This document shows positions 16,886 through 25,064 of a stretch of 39,208 bases of DNA, one piece after another (the first letter of the stretch is position 1; every line of letters starts with the position of its first letter). The translations under genes were made by a program, and so were the position numbers. Below the pieces are notes generated by a model. The model saw only the letters and a list, made by a program, of their open reading frames with translations, did not search any database and had not been told where the DNA came from. Source of the DNA: Prosthecobacter sp. (lineage in GTDB: Bacteria; Verrucomicrobiota; Verrucomicrobiia; Verrucomicrobiales; Verrucomicrobiaceae); assembly GCA_017853885.1 (NCBI GenBank), contig JAFMIR010000035.1, forward strand, positions 1-39,208. The letters are read 5' to 3'.

Positions 16886-17917
16886 TCAGTGAGCTGCCAC
16901 CCTGGTGCCAGCTACGGCACCAACCCATGCCTGGTGCTCTAGGTACCACTTCACGGTTTGGCGAATGCCGGTTTCAAAGTCATGCGACGGCACCCAACCC
17001 AATTCGCGAGATATTTTGCCGATGTCCATGGCATAGCGGCGGTCATGGCCGGGGCGATCGGTGACAAACGTGATCCAAGAGCGTGAATCCCCCCCGAGTT
17101 CAGGTTGGAATTCATCCATGAGATCACAGATGAACTGCACGAGCTCGATGTTCGATTTTTCGTTTTGGCCGCCGATGTTGTAAGTTTCACCTGTCTTGCC
17201 GGTGCTGAGCACGTTCCATAATGCCTCGCAGTGGTCTTCCACATGAAGCCAATCACGCACATGCAGGCCATCTCCGTAAACAGGGATCGACTGCCGGGCG
17301 AGGATCCTTTGAATCACAACGGGGATGAGCTTCTCTGGATGCTGATACGGGCCATAGTTGTTCGAGCAGTGGGTGATGACCGTCGGCAAGCCATAGGTGT
17401 GGTGATAGGATCGAACCAGAAAGTCGCTGGAGGCCTTGGAAGCACTGTAAGGCGAACACGGAGCGTAAGGCGTTGCTTCCGTAAAGAGGCCGGTCTCACC
17501 CAACGAGCCATAGACCTCATCGGTTGATACATGCAAAAAACGGCACACGGATTTCGCTGATGAGGAAGCGTGTGCGCGATAGGCTTCGAGAAGGTTGAAG
17601 GTGCCGTTGATGTTGGTGGTGATGAAATCCGCAGGACCCGCTATGCTGCGATCCACGTGGCTTTCGGCCGCAAGGTGCATGATGTGCGTGATGTCATGCT
17701 GGCGGATGACTCGAATCACCTCGTCCTGATCACGTAGATCCACTTTTTCGAAGGCATAGCGAGGATGCGTGCCATGGATGCCGGCGAGGTTTTCGAGATG
17801 TCCGGCATAGGTGAGACCGTCGAGATTGACCAACTTCGCCACCTCCGGCTTATCGATGACATGCCGAATGAGATTCGAACCGATGAAGCCTGCGCCGCCA
17901 GTGATGAGGAGATTCAT
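16886..17917 (-). CDS. rmlB: dTDP-glucose 4,6-dehydratase
   Basis: A 343-residue extended SDR enzyme that converts dTDP-D-glucose to dTDP-4-keto-6-deoxy-D-glucose with NAD+. GGAGFIGSN at residues 7-15 binds the cofactor. Thr132-Asp133-Glu134 of TDEVYG and Tyr157/Lys161 of YSASK are the catalytic residues, and [15 protein letters not shown] lies in the substrate loop. I took the ATG at 17917 (MNLLITGG); six extra codons upstream are possible but unlikely. The 81-nt gap from rmlA holds a short repeat. RmlC and RmlD are not in the window, so the sugar could be rhamnose made with distant genes, or another dTDP-6-deoxyhexose. Confidence 0.95.
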   Translation of the reverse strand: MNLLITGGAGFIGSNLIRHVIDKPEVAKLVNLDGLTYAGHLENLAGIHGTHPRYAFEKVDLRDQDEVIRVIRQHDITHIMHLAAESHVDRSIAGPADFITTNINGTFNLLEAYRAHASSSAKSVCRFLHVSTDEVYGSLGETGLFTEATPYAPCSPYSASKASSDFLVRSYHHTYGLPTVITHCSNNYGPYQHPEKLIPVVIQRILARQSIPVYGDGLHVRDWLHVEDHCEALWNVLSTGKTGETYNIGGQNEKSNIELVQFICDLMDEFQPELGGDSRSWITFVTDRPGHDRRYAMDIGKISRELGWVPSHDFETGIRQTVKWYLEHQAWVGAVAGTRVAAH

Positions 17918-17921
17918 GGTC

Positions 17922-17994
17922 CGCAGATTGCGCAAAGATAAAACGCAGATGACATGAGGGAATTCTGATGACCGAAATCGGTGAAATCGGCGGA
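17922..17994. repeat. Degenerate intergenic repeat between rmlA and rmlB
   Basis: The 81-nt spacer holds two CGCAGAT copies 22 nt apart (17922 and 17944), an inverted repeat ACCGAAATCGGT (17971-17982), a GAAATCGG doublet (17974 and 17983), and an 18-mer (17977-17994) that recurs in inverse orientation at 9597-9614 with one mismatch. This looks like a member of a short dispersed repeat family rather than a promoter. Confidence 0.5.
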
Positions 17995-17998
17995 GGAT

Positions 17999-18886
17999 TC
18001 ACGCCCCGCGCTGGCCATGCCTTCGTGCATCCATGGCCACATCAGCCAAGTAGTCGCGATATTCGCAGGCAGGCATGGTGGTGAGAAGGTCCTCCAATAG
18101 TCCTACTGTGAGAAAGCCGCGATGCAAAGCTGCCTCCTCCGGGCAGCCCAGCTTGATGCCTTGGCGTTTTTCGATGCTGTGCACATAAGCGGAAGCCTCA
18201 TGCAAACGGGTGCTGGTGCCGGCATCTAGCCAAGCCGTGCCACGGCTGAGGCGCACGACATTCAGGGTGCCGCGACGTAGGTATTCGTTGTTCACATCCG
18301 TGATCTCAAGCTCGCCACGCGGAGAAGGTTTCAATGAGCGCGCAATGGCAATGACGTCGTTGTCATAGAGGTAAACACCGGGAATGGCGTAATGGCTGCG
18401 TGGATGCGTGGGTTTTTCCTCGATGGAGATCGCCTTCCCATCGACTCCAAACTCCACGACCCCATAGCGCTCGGGATCGTTCACACGGTAGGCGAAAAGC
18501 GTCGCGCCCGATCGGAAGGCGGCACAGGCGCGCGGAAAGGCATCTCCACCAAAAAAGATGTTATCCCCAAGCATCAACGCGACCGAGTCTTTGCCGATGA
18601 AGCTTTCCGCGATCCAAAAAGCTTGGGCGATGCCTTCAGGCTTTGCCTGCTCACGATACTCAATGGAAAGACCCCAACGCTGACCATCGCCGAGCAACTG
18701 CTTGAAGCGGGGCAAATCATGCGGAGTCGAGATCAGGCAAAACTCACGGATGCCTGAGGCGATGAGCACCGTGAGCGGATAGTAGATCATGGGCTTGTCA
18801 TACACCGGCTGCAGTTGCTTCGATGCGACCTTTGTGAGCGGGTAGAGGCGGGAACCGCTGCCTCCTGCGAGAATGATGCTCTTCAT
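17999..18886 (-). CDS. rmlA: Glucose-1-phosphate thymidylyltransferase
   Basis: A 295-residue nucleotidyltransferase that makes dTDP-glucose from dTTP and glucose-1-phosphate, the first step of dTDP-deoxysugar synthesis and the source of RmlB substrate. The N-terminal signature IILAGGSGSRLYPLT is followed by SKQLQPVYDKPMIYYPL, both diagnostic. Further matches are STPHDLPRFKQLLGDG, LGDNIFFG with its metal-binding Asp, and GVYLYDNDVI. Length is normal. Its start overlaps the stop of a 96-residue protein of unknown function by four bases (ATGA), so a housekeeping sugar gene is translationally coupled to a toxin-antitoxin-like module. Confidence 0.95.
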   Translation of the reverse strand: MKSIILAGGSGSRLYPLTKVASKQLQPVYDKPMIYYPLTVLIASGIREFCLISTPHDLPRFKQLLGDGQRWGLSIEYREQAKPEGIAQAFWIAESFIGKDSVALMLGDNIFFGGDAFPRACAAFRSGATLFAYRVNDPERYGVVEFGVDGKAISIEEKPTHPRSHYAIPGVYLYDNDVIAIARSLKPSPRGELEITDVNNEYLRRGTLNVVRLSRGTAWLDAGTSTRLHEASAYVHSIEKRQGIKLGCPEEAALHRGFLTVGLLEDLLTTMPACEYRDYLADVAMDARRHGQRGA

Positions 18887-19173
18887 AAGAGGGAGGCGGC
18901 TTTTTGATGTTCAAGAGACTGCTCGAAGCTGATGAGGCGGCGGAGGAGGGCGTTGTAGCGGGAGTAGGCGTCGCCGGGCTGGGTGCGGAGGAGGGCGTAG
19001 AGCTGGGTTTCGGGATCGGGAAAGCGATCGGGCGTTTTGGTGGGCATTTTCAAGCCGCCGCGCTGGAGGCGGCTCCAGGCGATGGCGAGGAGGCAGGACT
19101 CAGGCGAGACCTGCCCTGCGGCGTAGTCGGTGAGGCCACGCTGGATGAGTTCGAAGCCGGGGAGATGATTCAT
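18883..19173 (-). CDS. Small protein paired with a nucleotidyltransferase-like gene
   Basis: A 96-residue soluble protein of unknown function. GFELIQRGLTDYAAGQ at the N-terminus and YSRYNALLRRLISFEQSLE at the C-terminus look like conserved helical ends; I recall small proteins with similar SRYNALLRR endings encoded next to nucleotidyltransferase-like proteins in several phyla. It is joined at both ends by ATGA overlaps, to the nucleotidyltransferase-like gene before it and rmlA after it, with ATG at 19173. It could be the partner of that protein in a toxin-antitoxin-like pair. No motif proves this, and I claim no activity. Confidence 0.75.
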   Translation of the reverse strand: MNHLPGFELIQRGLTDYAAGQVSPESCLLAIAWSRLQRGGLKMPTKTPDRFPDPETQLYALLRTQPGDAYSRYNALLRRLISFEQSLEHQKAASLL

Positions 19174-19562
19174 TCGGCGCAAAAGGCGTCCACAGCAGAA
19201 CGAAACTCAGCGGGGGTGATGGCGGGGTAGCGAATCAAGGCGGGTTCGATGGCATGAAACAGTTCGTGAAGGCGGTTTTTGGCGATCAATCCATACTGGA
19301 GCATGGATTGGACATCGAAGAGATCACGTTCATGGCCACGCTCGATGTTGAGGTCGAGCTGATCTTTGAGCGTGGCGATGGCTTCAAAGAGGCCGGAAGG
19401 CTCGGGATCAGCTTTGAGATCAATGTCGTTGGTGGTGCCGCGCCAGCCATGCAGAAGAGCGGTCGCGCCGCCGGTGAAATAAATGCGTCCGGGGCTTTTT
19501 GCTTTGCTGCCAAGAGCGGCCATGAAGCCTTCGATTTTGGTGATGGAAGCTGCGGAGCGCAT
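19170..19562 (-). CDS. Nucleotidyltransferase-like protein, probably internally deleted
   Basis: A 130-residue protein. GRIYFTGGATALLHGWRGTTNDIDLK fits the nucleotidyltransferase pattern GG-x13-DhD (split view: GGATALLHGW then RGTTNDIDLK), as in AbiEii-like and MNT-type enzymes. The C-terminal part IERGHERDLFDVQSML and ALIRYPAITPAEF matches the tail I remember for about 200-residue relatives. In those, some 45-60 residues normally lie between the strand ending LNIE and the tail starting KIERGH; here the two are fused at LNIERGHERDL. The missing part should contain the third core strand and its acidic residue, so activity is doubtful. ATG at 19562 begins 32 nt after the carbamoyltransferase stop; a longer frame to 19679 lies inside that gene. 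Confidence 0.72.
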   Translation of the reverse strand: MRSAASITKIEGFMAALGSKAKSPGRIYFTGGATALLHGWRGTTNDIDLKADPEPSGLFEAIATLKDQLDLNIERGHERDLFDVQSMLQYGLIAKNRLHELFHAIEPALIRYPAITPAEFRSAVDAFCAE

Positions 19563-19594
19563 TGGGGCCGGACTAGACTGACAAGTCGGACGGA

Positions 19595-21355
19595 TCAGCG
19601 GGTTACGATCCAATCGTTGAGAACCAGCACGTCCATCTTGGTGCGAAGAAAACAATCGAGAGCTTCTTGAGGCTTGCAAACGACGGGCTCGTTTTCGTTG
19701 AAGCTCGTGTTGAGCACGATGGGGACGCCGGTGATCTCCCGGTAGGCTTCAATCAGCCGGTGGTAGCGGGGGTTGGTCTCCTTGTGCACGGTTTGGAGGC
19801 GGCCGGAACCGTCCACGTGAGTGGTGGCGGGAACTTGGGCGCGCTTTTCGGGGCGAACTTGGAAGACCTCCATCATGAAGGGCACGTCGTCGTCCTGCTC
19901 AAACCATTCGCTGACGCATTCACGTAGGATGGATGGTGCGAAGGGACGGAACGATTCACGGCGCTTGATCTTGAGATTAAGGATGTCTTTCATATCGGCA
20001 CGACGCGGATCACCAAGGATGGAGCGATTGCCGAGAGCGCGCGGGCCCCATTCCATGCGGCCTTGAAACCAGCCGATGACCTTGCCTTCTGTGATGGCGG
20101 TGGCGGTGGCTTGGCACAGCTGGCCTTCATCATCGAAACGGCGCACGGTGCATTTTTCGGCCTCGATATCTGCGGCGCGAGCGGCAAGCAGATTTTGAAT
20201 CTCGTCCTCAGAAGCACGTGGCCCCAGATAGGCATGGTCCATGACATAAGGCGGACGGGCAGAAGTGCCCGCACCCCCTTCGATCTGCCTGCTGACCACG
20301 AAAGCGGCTCCAATGGCGCCACCGGCATCGCCTGCAGAAGCAGGAAGATACAGACGCTTGAAGGGCGAATGAAGGTAGACCTTGCCGTTGGCGACCGAAT
20401 TCATCGCACAACCGCCGGCGAAGGCGAGGTTGTTGCACTTGTACTTCGAGTGAAGGCTTTGCAGCAGGGCGAAGAAGGCTTCTTCATACATCCCTTGAGC
20501 GCTACGCGCGATATCGCGGTGCTTTTGCTCCAAAGGAGCACCCTTTTCACGCTGCGGACCGAACAACGACTCCATCGGCTCCCTCTTGTAGAGCGTGCCA
20601 ACCTCCGGCGCGCAGTTGTCCCAGGTGTAGTGGACATCCTCGTTGTGGTGGCGGAAGTAGTTGAGATTGAGCTTAAAGGAACCATTCGGCTGGATGTGCA
20701 CAAGCTCGCGCATCTCCTTCATGTATTTGGGCTCGCCATAAGGAGCGAGGCCCATGACTTTGTATTCATCACCGAAATGAGGGAATCCGATGAACTGGGT
20801 GATGACGCTGTAAAAGATGCCCAGTGAATGCGGAAAATACACGCGACCATCGATCTGGATGTCATTTCCCTGCCCCATGCCCCAAGCCGAGCTGGCGAAA
20901 TCACCAAAACCATCGATGGAAAGGCATACCGCTTCATCGAAATCGGAAACGAGAAAAGCAGAGGCCAAGTGCGCCAGATGGTGTTCGACGTGGTGCACCT
21001 GTGCCCGCAGTGTCTCGCTAGGAAAAGCCGCTTGAACGCTATCCTCAAAGGAAGCAGCACGCCGGATGTTGGCGAGGCGCTTGAAGATCAAGCGGAGGCT
21101 GGGGCGACGACGCAGGACATAGAGAGCACGGCGAAGACGGTTAACCCTCGGGTTCCGGTTGATGGCGATATGATCCACATCGCTCAATCGCACACCAGCA
21201 TCTGCGAGGCACCATTTCATGGCTTCTGTGGGCAGACCAGACCAGTGCTTGATGCGGCGAAAACGTTCCTCCTCAGCCGCAGCGACCAGCTTTCCGTCTT
21301 TCACTAGGGCGGCAGAAGAATCCCCATGAAAGGCATTGAGACCCAGAATCATCAT
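19595..21355 (-). CDS. Carbamoyltransferase, NodU/TobZ family
   Basis: A 586-residue O-carbamoyltransferase that uses carbamoyl phosphate and ATP to carbamoylate a hydroxyl, here probably on a sugar of the glycan. The N-terminal ILGLNAFHGDSSAALVKDG begins the Kae1-like domain. HHVEHHLAHLASAF supplies metal-binding His residues, and SIDGFGD and FAGGCAMNSVANGK complete the nucleotide site. The C-terminal domain shows WFQGRMEWGPRALGNRSIL, FRPFAPSI and LNTSFNENEPVV, all typical. Two consecutive ATGs exist; the first at 21355 forms an ATGA overlap with a possible 70-residue upstream ORF. It is the first large gene of the operon. Confidence 0.94.
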   Translation of the reverse strand: MMILGLNAFHGDSSAALVKDGKLVAAAEEERFRRIKHWSGLPTEAMKWCLADAGVRLSDVDHIAINRNPRVNRLRRALYVLRRRPSLRLIFKRLANIRRAASFEDSVQAAFPSETLRAQVHHVEHHLAHLASAFLVSDFDEAVCLSIDGFGDFASSAWGMGQGNDIQIDGRVYFPHSLGIFYSVITQFIGFPHFGDEYKVMGLAPYGEPKYMKEMRELVHIQPNGSFKLNLNYFRHHNEDVHYTWDNCAPEVGTLYKREPMESLFGPQREKGAPLEQKHRDIARSAQGMYEEAFFALLQSLHSKYKCNNLAFAGGCAMNSVANGKVYLHSPFKRLYLPASAGDAGGAIGAAFVVSRQIEGGAGTSARPPYVMDHAYLGPRASEDEIQNLLAARAADIEAEKCTVRRFDDEGQLCQATATAITEGKVIGWFQGRMEWGPRALGNRSILGDPRRADMKDILNLKIKRRESFRPFAPSILRECVSEWFEQDDDVPFMMEVFQVRPEKRAQVPATTHVDGSGRLQTVHKETNPRYHRLIEAYREITGVPIVLNTSFNENEPVVCKPQEALDCFLRTKMDVLVLNDWIVTR

Positions 21356-21564
21356 GAATCAAATCCGAGCATGCTGCCGCCATTGGTCGGTGTCCATGAG
21401 GGCAGACCAAAGAGATGAGGTTTGCCGAGGTGGGGGCGGCGGGTTTCCAGAATCAGAAAGCGAACTGTACCATGCTGAGTTTCAACGAAAAGAGCAAACT
21501 TCGTGACGATCCTTTGGGTTGCCCGTCGCTCTTTGCTGCTTTTGAAATTCTTGCTGAACTTCAT
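21352..21564 (-). CDS. Possible small ORF coupled to the carbamoyltransferase gene
   Basis: A 70-codon frame from ATG at 21564 that ends with an ATGA overlap on the carbamoyltransferase start. The product is basic at the N-terminus (MKFSKNFKSSKERR) and has a central hydrophobic strand (FALFVETQHGTVRFLILE). It ends in a Gly/Pro-rich tail (HLFGLPSWTPTNGGSMLGF). I recognise no family. The overlap has the same geometry as other junctions in this operon, which supports translation. The ribosome binding site is weak. If it is not coding, this stretch is simply the 236-nt divergent spacer and must hold both promoters. Confidence 0.45.
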   Translation of the reverse strand: MKFSKNFKSSKERRATQRIVTKFALFVETQHGTVRFLILETRRPHLGKPHLFGLPSWTPTNGGSMLGFDS

Positions 21565-21591
21565 GATTTCATCTTGTAAGCAACTCTCTCC

Positions 21592-23268
21592 ATGCCCTTC
21601 CGCCTTTACACCCTCCATTTTGCATGCTGGGGGCTTTTGCTGACCCTCACGGGCACGCTCGTTCGAAGTCAGGAGCCGAATCTCCAGCCTCCCAAGAGCG
21701 GTCGCAAGAGCACCTTGGGGATGCCGTTTGTGGCTGTGCCTAACACTACGGTCCTGTTTTCCGCCTACGAGACCCGGGTGGGTGAGTGGAATCAGTTTCT
21801 GCGTGCCAGAAAGTATCCGTGGAGCTTTGAACCCCATTTTAAACAGGATGAGAACCATCCGGTGGTGGGAGTAAACCTTCAGGATGCCATCGCCTTCTGC
21901 AACTGGCTGACTGAAAAGGAGCGTGATGAAAAATTCCTCAACAATGCGCAATCTTACCGACTTCCCACACCGGAAGAATGGGATGCCGCAGCAGGCCTAG
22001 CCATGGCCCGCAAAGGAGCGGCTTTCACAGCCGAGGACAAGCTGGCGGATAGCCAGACCTTTCTGTGGGGCATATTGTGGCCCCCTCCCGCCAAGGCCGC
22101 CAACTATGCGGATCGCGAGATCGAAGGCTATTCCGATGGTTACGAATACACGGCCCCCGTGGGCCAGTTCACCCCAACAGCGGAGGGACTTTACGATCTC
22201 GCGGGCAATGTGTGGGAATGGACTGACAAGCCAGACGTCAAATCTTTGACAAACGGCATTCTCCGAGGCGGCTCGTGGGCCTATTTCCGCAAAGAATGCC
22301 TTGTGAGCTCCTACCGTTATACCGTGCCGGCCGACCTTCGCATGCCGACCATCGGATTCCGATGCGTTTTCGAGGACAAGCAACGCACTGCCATCCTCTT
22401 GGCCGAGCGTGAAGCCACGAACAAGCAGAACCTGCAGGATCAAATCCGCAAGATGCAGACGACGGATGATGCTGACAAAGCGGCGGTCGAGGCACTGAGA
22501 AAACGCATGGCAGGCGGCGAGAACACCTCCGACCTGCCAGATCCGAGCAAGCTCACGCCACCCAGAGCAGGCACTTCATTTCTCAACACACTGGGGCTTC
22601 GCTTCACACCGCTGGAAACAGGCAGTAGTATGCTGATCTGCAGCACCGAGACTCGTGTGAAGGACTTTGAAGCATGGCTGAAAGCTGCCAATGGCACGTG
22701 GGTGAAAAAGCCCCCCTTTCTTCTCGGTGACACTCACCCCGCCGCCGGCGTGACTTGGGACGATGCCAAAAGCTTCTGCCAATGGTTGACAGAGAAGGAG
22801 CGGCAAGAGGGTCTGATCCCTTCAACCGCCCGTTACCGCCTGCCCACCGATCTGGAGTGGAGCCTCGCTGCCGGGCTGAAGGGCGAGACAGGAAAGGACC
22901 CGGCTGAGCGCCATCGGTCGAACCCAGAGCATTTTCCCTGGCCCACCAAAAGCCAGACCGAATGGAGGCCCCCCGTGATGAGCGTCAACCTCGACGGCAC
23001 ACGCATCCCGGGTTTCAGCGACAGCTTTTCCTACACGGCACCGGTGGACAAATCGATCCCGAACCCGCTCGGACTTCACGAGATGGGTGGAAATGTCTCG
23101 GAGTGGACTGAAGATGTCTGGCCTGCTGCGCCAGATGAGCGTGTCATCCGTGGAGGCAGTTGGCTGATGTTTGAGCGTGACCGGCTTTTAACTTCCTCCC
23201 GCGATCATGCTCCCAAAGGCAGTGCCCGTGCGGATCTGGGCTTCCGCCTCCTGCTCCATTTGGATTGA
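21592..23268 (+). CDS. Secreted protein with two SUMF1/FGE-like domains
   Basis: A 558-residue protein with a signal peptide (about residues 1-26) and two SUMF1-type domains, about 43-262 and 340-558, joined by a charged, probably coiled-coil linker (about 263-320). Each domain shows the fold signatures: CNWLTEKER with YRLPTPEEWDAAAG and AGNVWEWTD then RGGSW in the first, and CQWLTEKER with YRLPTDLEWSLAAG and GGNVSEWTE then RGGSW in the second. True formylglycine-generating enzymes carry two Cys after RGGS. Domain one keeps only the second position (RGGSWAYFRKEC) and domain two has none, so sulfatase activation is unlikely. It forms a unit with the following gene (38-nt gap). Role unknown, possibly binding or structural. 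Confidence 0.88.
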   Translation: MPFRLYTLHFACWGLLLTLTGTLVRSQEPNLQPPKSGRKSTLGMPFVAVPNTTVLFSAYETRVGEWNQFLRARKYPWSFEPHFKQDENHPVVGVNLQDAIAFCNWLTEKERDEKFLNNAQSYRLPTPEEWDAAAGLAMARKGAAFTAEDKLADSQTFLWGILWPPPAKAANYADREIEGYSDGYEYTAPVGQFTPTAEGLYDLAGNVWEWTDKPDVKSLTNGILRGGSWAYFRKECLVSSYRYTVPADLRMPTIGFRCVFEDKQRTAILLAEREATNKQNLQDQIRKMQTTDDADKAAVEALRKRMAGGENTSDLPDPSKLTPPRAGTSFLNTLGLRFTPLETGSSMLICSTETRVKDFEAWLKAANGTWVKKPPFLLGDTHPAAGVTWDDAKSFCQWLTEKERQEGLIPSTARYRLPTDLEWSLAAGLKGETGKDPAERHRSNPEHFPWPTKSQTEWRPPVMSVNLDGTRIPGFSDSFSYTAPVDKSIPNPLGLHEMGGNVSEWTEDVWPAAPDERVIRGGSWLMFERDRLLTSSRDHAPKGSARADLGFRLLLHLD

Positions 23269-23306
23269 GTCATACAGTGGATCGTCACCAGCTACCTGCT
23301 TCCATC

Positions 23307-25064
23307 ATGAGTTCCGATTCATCCAGTCCAGTGGTTCCGCAAAAACAAGAACCGATTCCACATCGAGCCCTATTCCAGACTTTTCTGGCTTTGTTGGTTT
23401 TTGCCGTGGCTTGGCGGCTGTTTTACGACAACCTTGTCATACAGGCCAAAAACTGGTGGGGGAGGCGTTACATACCCGCCGCGGTTCGTTACATCGAAGC
23501 GCGGGACTGGACGAATGCGGCGCGTGAAGTCAACGATGCTACCTATTGGGCGCCCAAAGATCCGGAAGTGCTCCGAGCTGCCGTTCTATTTCTCGAAAAG
23601 ACGGGGTCAGACCCGCGCTCCATGATCCGATTTTTGCGTATCCTAGATGAAAAGGGCCTGCTGAACAAAGAGGACCTGTCTCGGCTGGGTAAAGCGTATG
23701 TGGCAGTGCCGGACTTGAAAATGGCTTATGCCACCCACGAACGCTTTCAAGGCGAGTCCATGCGGCAACGCCCGGCGTTGGAGCTGCTGTCTGCTATCCA
23801 AAAAGCTGAGGGGCTGGCAGCCCGCTCATTCTTGACTGCACGACAGGCCCTGATCGCCGATTCGGGCAATCCCCAAAGTGTGCTCGACTTGGCCCTGCTA
23901 GATGCACGCAGCGGTGACCCTTCCCTCAGCGGACCCGCACGCGAACGCCTCTGGCCCATTGCAAGAGGTGGCACGGAGCAGTCCCTTGCAGCCATCGAAT
24001 TCCTCACGCAGCATCCCCTTCTCACCGCTCAGGAAGCCGCCGACCTGCTGAAGTTGGTGGAGGGCTTCAAGCAGAATCCTAAGACCGAGAAGGTGCGTTT
24101 TGCCGTGCTTTCATCCCTGATTCGCCTCCATCCCCATGAGCGTGAGAAGCTCGTCAATGCGGAAATCCGCCGCTGGGATGGTCAGACGGTCCCCCTGCTC
24201 GAACCTCTTATCGCTTGGCTCGTTCAGGAGCAGCAGCACGAGCGTGTCCTTCGCCTGATCTCAAGCCAGAACGCGACCTCTCATACCGTCCTGCTACCGC
24301 CCTACGCAGCGGCCCTCCGCGGCCTAAAACAGTGGGGCGCGCTCAAAGAGTTGCTAGCCGGTCGAGTGAATGCTGACTTTCCGAGTGCACAACTGAGCAT
24401 TTGGCAGGCCGAGGCAGAAAGCCACCTGAGCGATGACCCCACCTATCCCCGCCGTCTTCTCAGCACGGTTTTCGATCAAACGGGCCGTGGCGAAAACGCT
24501 GAAGCCGCCATGCAAGCCGCCGAAATGGCGGAACATCTGGGCTATTGGGACCTCTCAAGCCATTTTTGTGAGGGCGTGGCTTTACGCCACCCCGGAGCCG
24601 CGATGAGCATGTATCTCAAAATGTATGAGATGGCGCAAAAAGAGACCAATGGGGAAGCGATGCTGCGCTCCAGCCAACAGCTGTTGAAGCTGAAACCGAC
24701 CGACGTTGTGTATCTCGATCGCGCGAACTACCTGCGCCTCGTTCTGGGCACGGATATCGAGATCGCGTTGAAGACGCTCGACGAGGCCGCCCAAATGCCC
24801 GCCCATTACATGCCTGCGGACAGACTCGTCGCCATCGCCTTCTTGCGTGCCTTGGCCGCCTACCGTCAGGGCCGCGTGGACGAAATCGGGGCCGCTCTCG
24901 CGCAAGTCAAAACCGTGGACACTTTCCCGCCCGGAGCGCGTGCGGTCTTCGCCGGCCTGCTGGCCGTCAGCGGCAATGCCGCCTCAGCCTATCAGGTGGC
25001 CGAAAAAGTGCCATCAACGCTGCTCCTTCCCGAAGAGCGGCGTTTTCTCGCCCTTGCCTTGTAA
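23307..25064 (+). CDS. Membrane-anchored helical-repeat (TPR-like) protein
   Basis: A 585-residue protein. A short polar N-terminus precedes one hydrophobic segment (LFQTFLALLVFAVAWRLF, about residues 20-38), then a long helical region with degenerate TPR-like pairs. Examples are AAVRYIEARDWTNAAREVND, AFLRALAAYRQGRVDEIGAAL and AGLLAVSGNAASAYQVAEKV. ATG at 23307 was chosen; a TTG at 23265 in frame would overlap the previous stop. I recognise no enzyme motif. Its position after the secreted SUMF1-like protein suggests an envelope scaffold or partner. The frame ends 9 nt before the convergent ABC-transporter gene. Confidence 0.82.
   Translation: MSSDSSSPVVPQKQEPIPHRALFQTFLALLVFAVAWRLFYDNLVIQAKNWWGRRYIPAAVRYIEARDWTNAAREVNDATYWAPKDPEVLRAAVLFLEKTGSDPRSMIRFLRILDEKGLLNKEDLSRLGKAYVAVPDLKMAYATHERFQGESMRQRPALELLSAIQKAEGLAARSFLTARQALIADSGNPQSVLDLALLDARSGDPSLSGPARERLWPIARGGTEQSLAAIEFLTQHPLLTAQEAADLLKLVEGFKQNPKTEKVRFAVLSSLIRLHPHEREKLVNAEIRRWDGQTVPLLEPLIAWLVQEQQHERVLRLISSQNATSHTVLLPPYAAALRGLKQWGALKELLAGRVNADFPSAQLSIWQAEAESHLSDDPTYPRRLLSTVFDQTGRGENAEAAMQAAEMAEHLGYWDLSSHFCEGVALRHPGAAMSMYLKMYEMAQKETNGEAMLRSSQQLLKLKPTDVVYLDRANYLRLVLGTDIEIALKTLDEAAQMPAHYMPADRLVAIAFLRALAAYRQGRVDEIGAALAQVKTVDTFPPGARAVFAGLLAVSGNAASAYQVAEKVPSTLLLPEERRFLALAL

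Noticed and set aside
20063..20827. A 254-codon plus-strand frame opposite the carbamoyltransferase gene
   Set aside because: It lies wholly antisense to a gene with strong family motifs and shows no recognisable domain; high GC third positions produce such frames.
21565..21951. N-terminal extension of the small ORF before the carbamoyltransferase gene
   Set aside because: This part is antisense to the SUMF1-like gene; only the 70-codon part outside it is plausible.
21592..23268. Active formylglycine-generating enzyme
   Set aside because: The Cys pair after RGGS is missing in both domains, and I see no sulfatase gene in the window.
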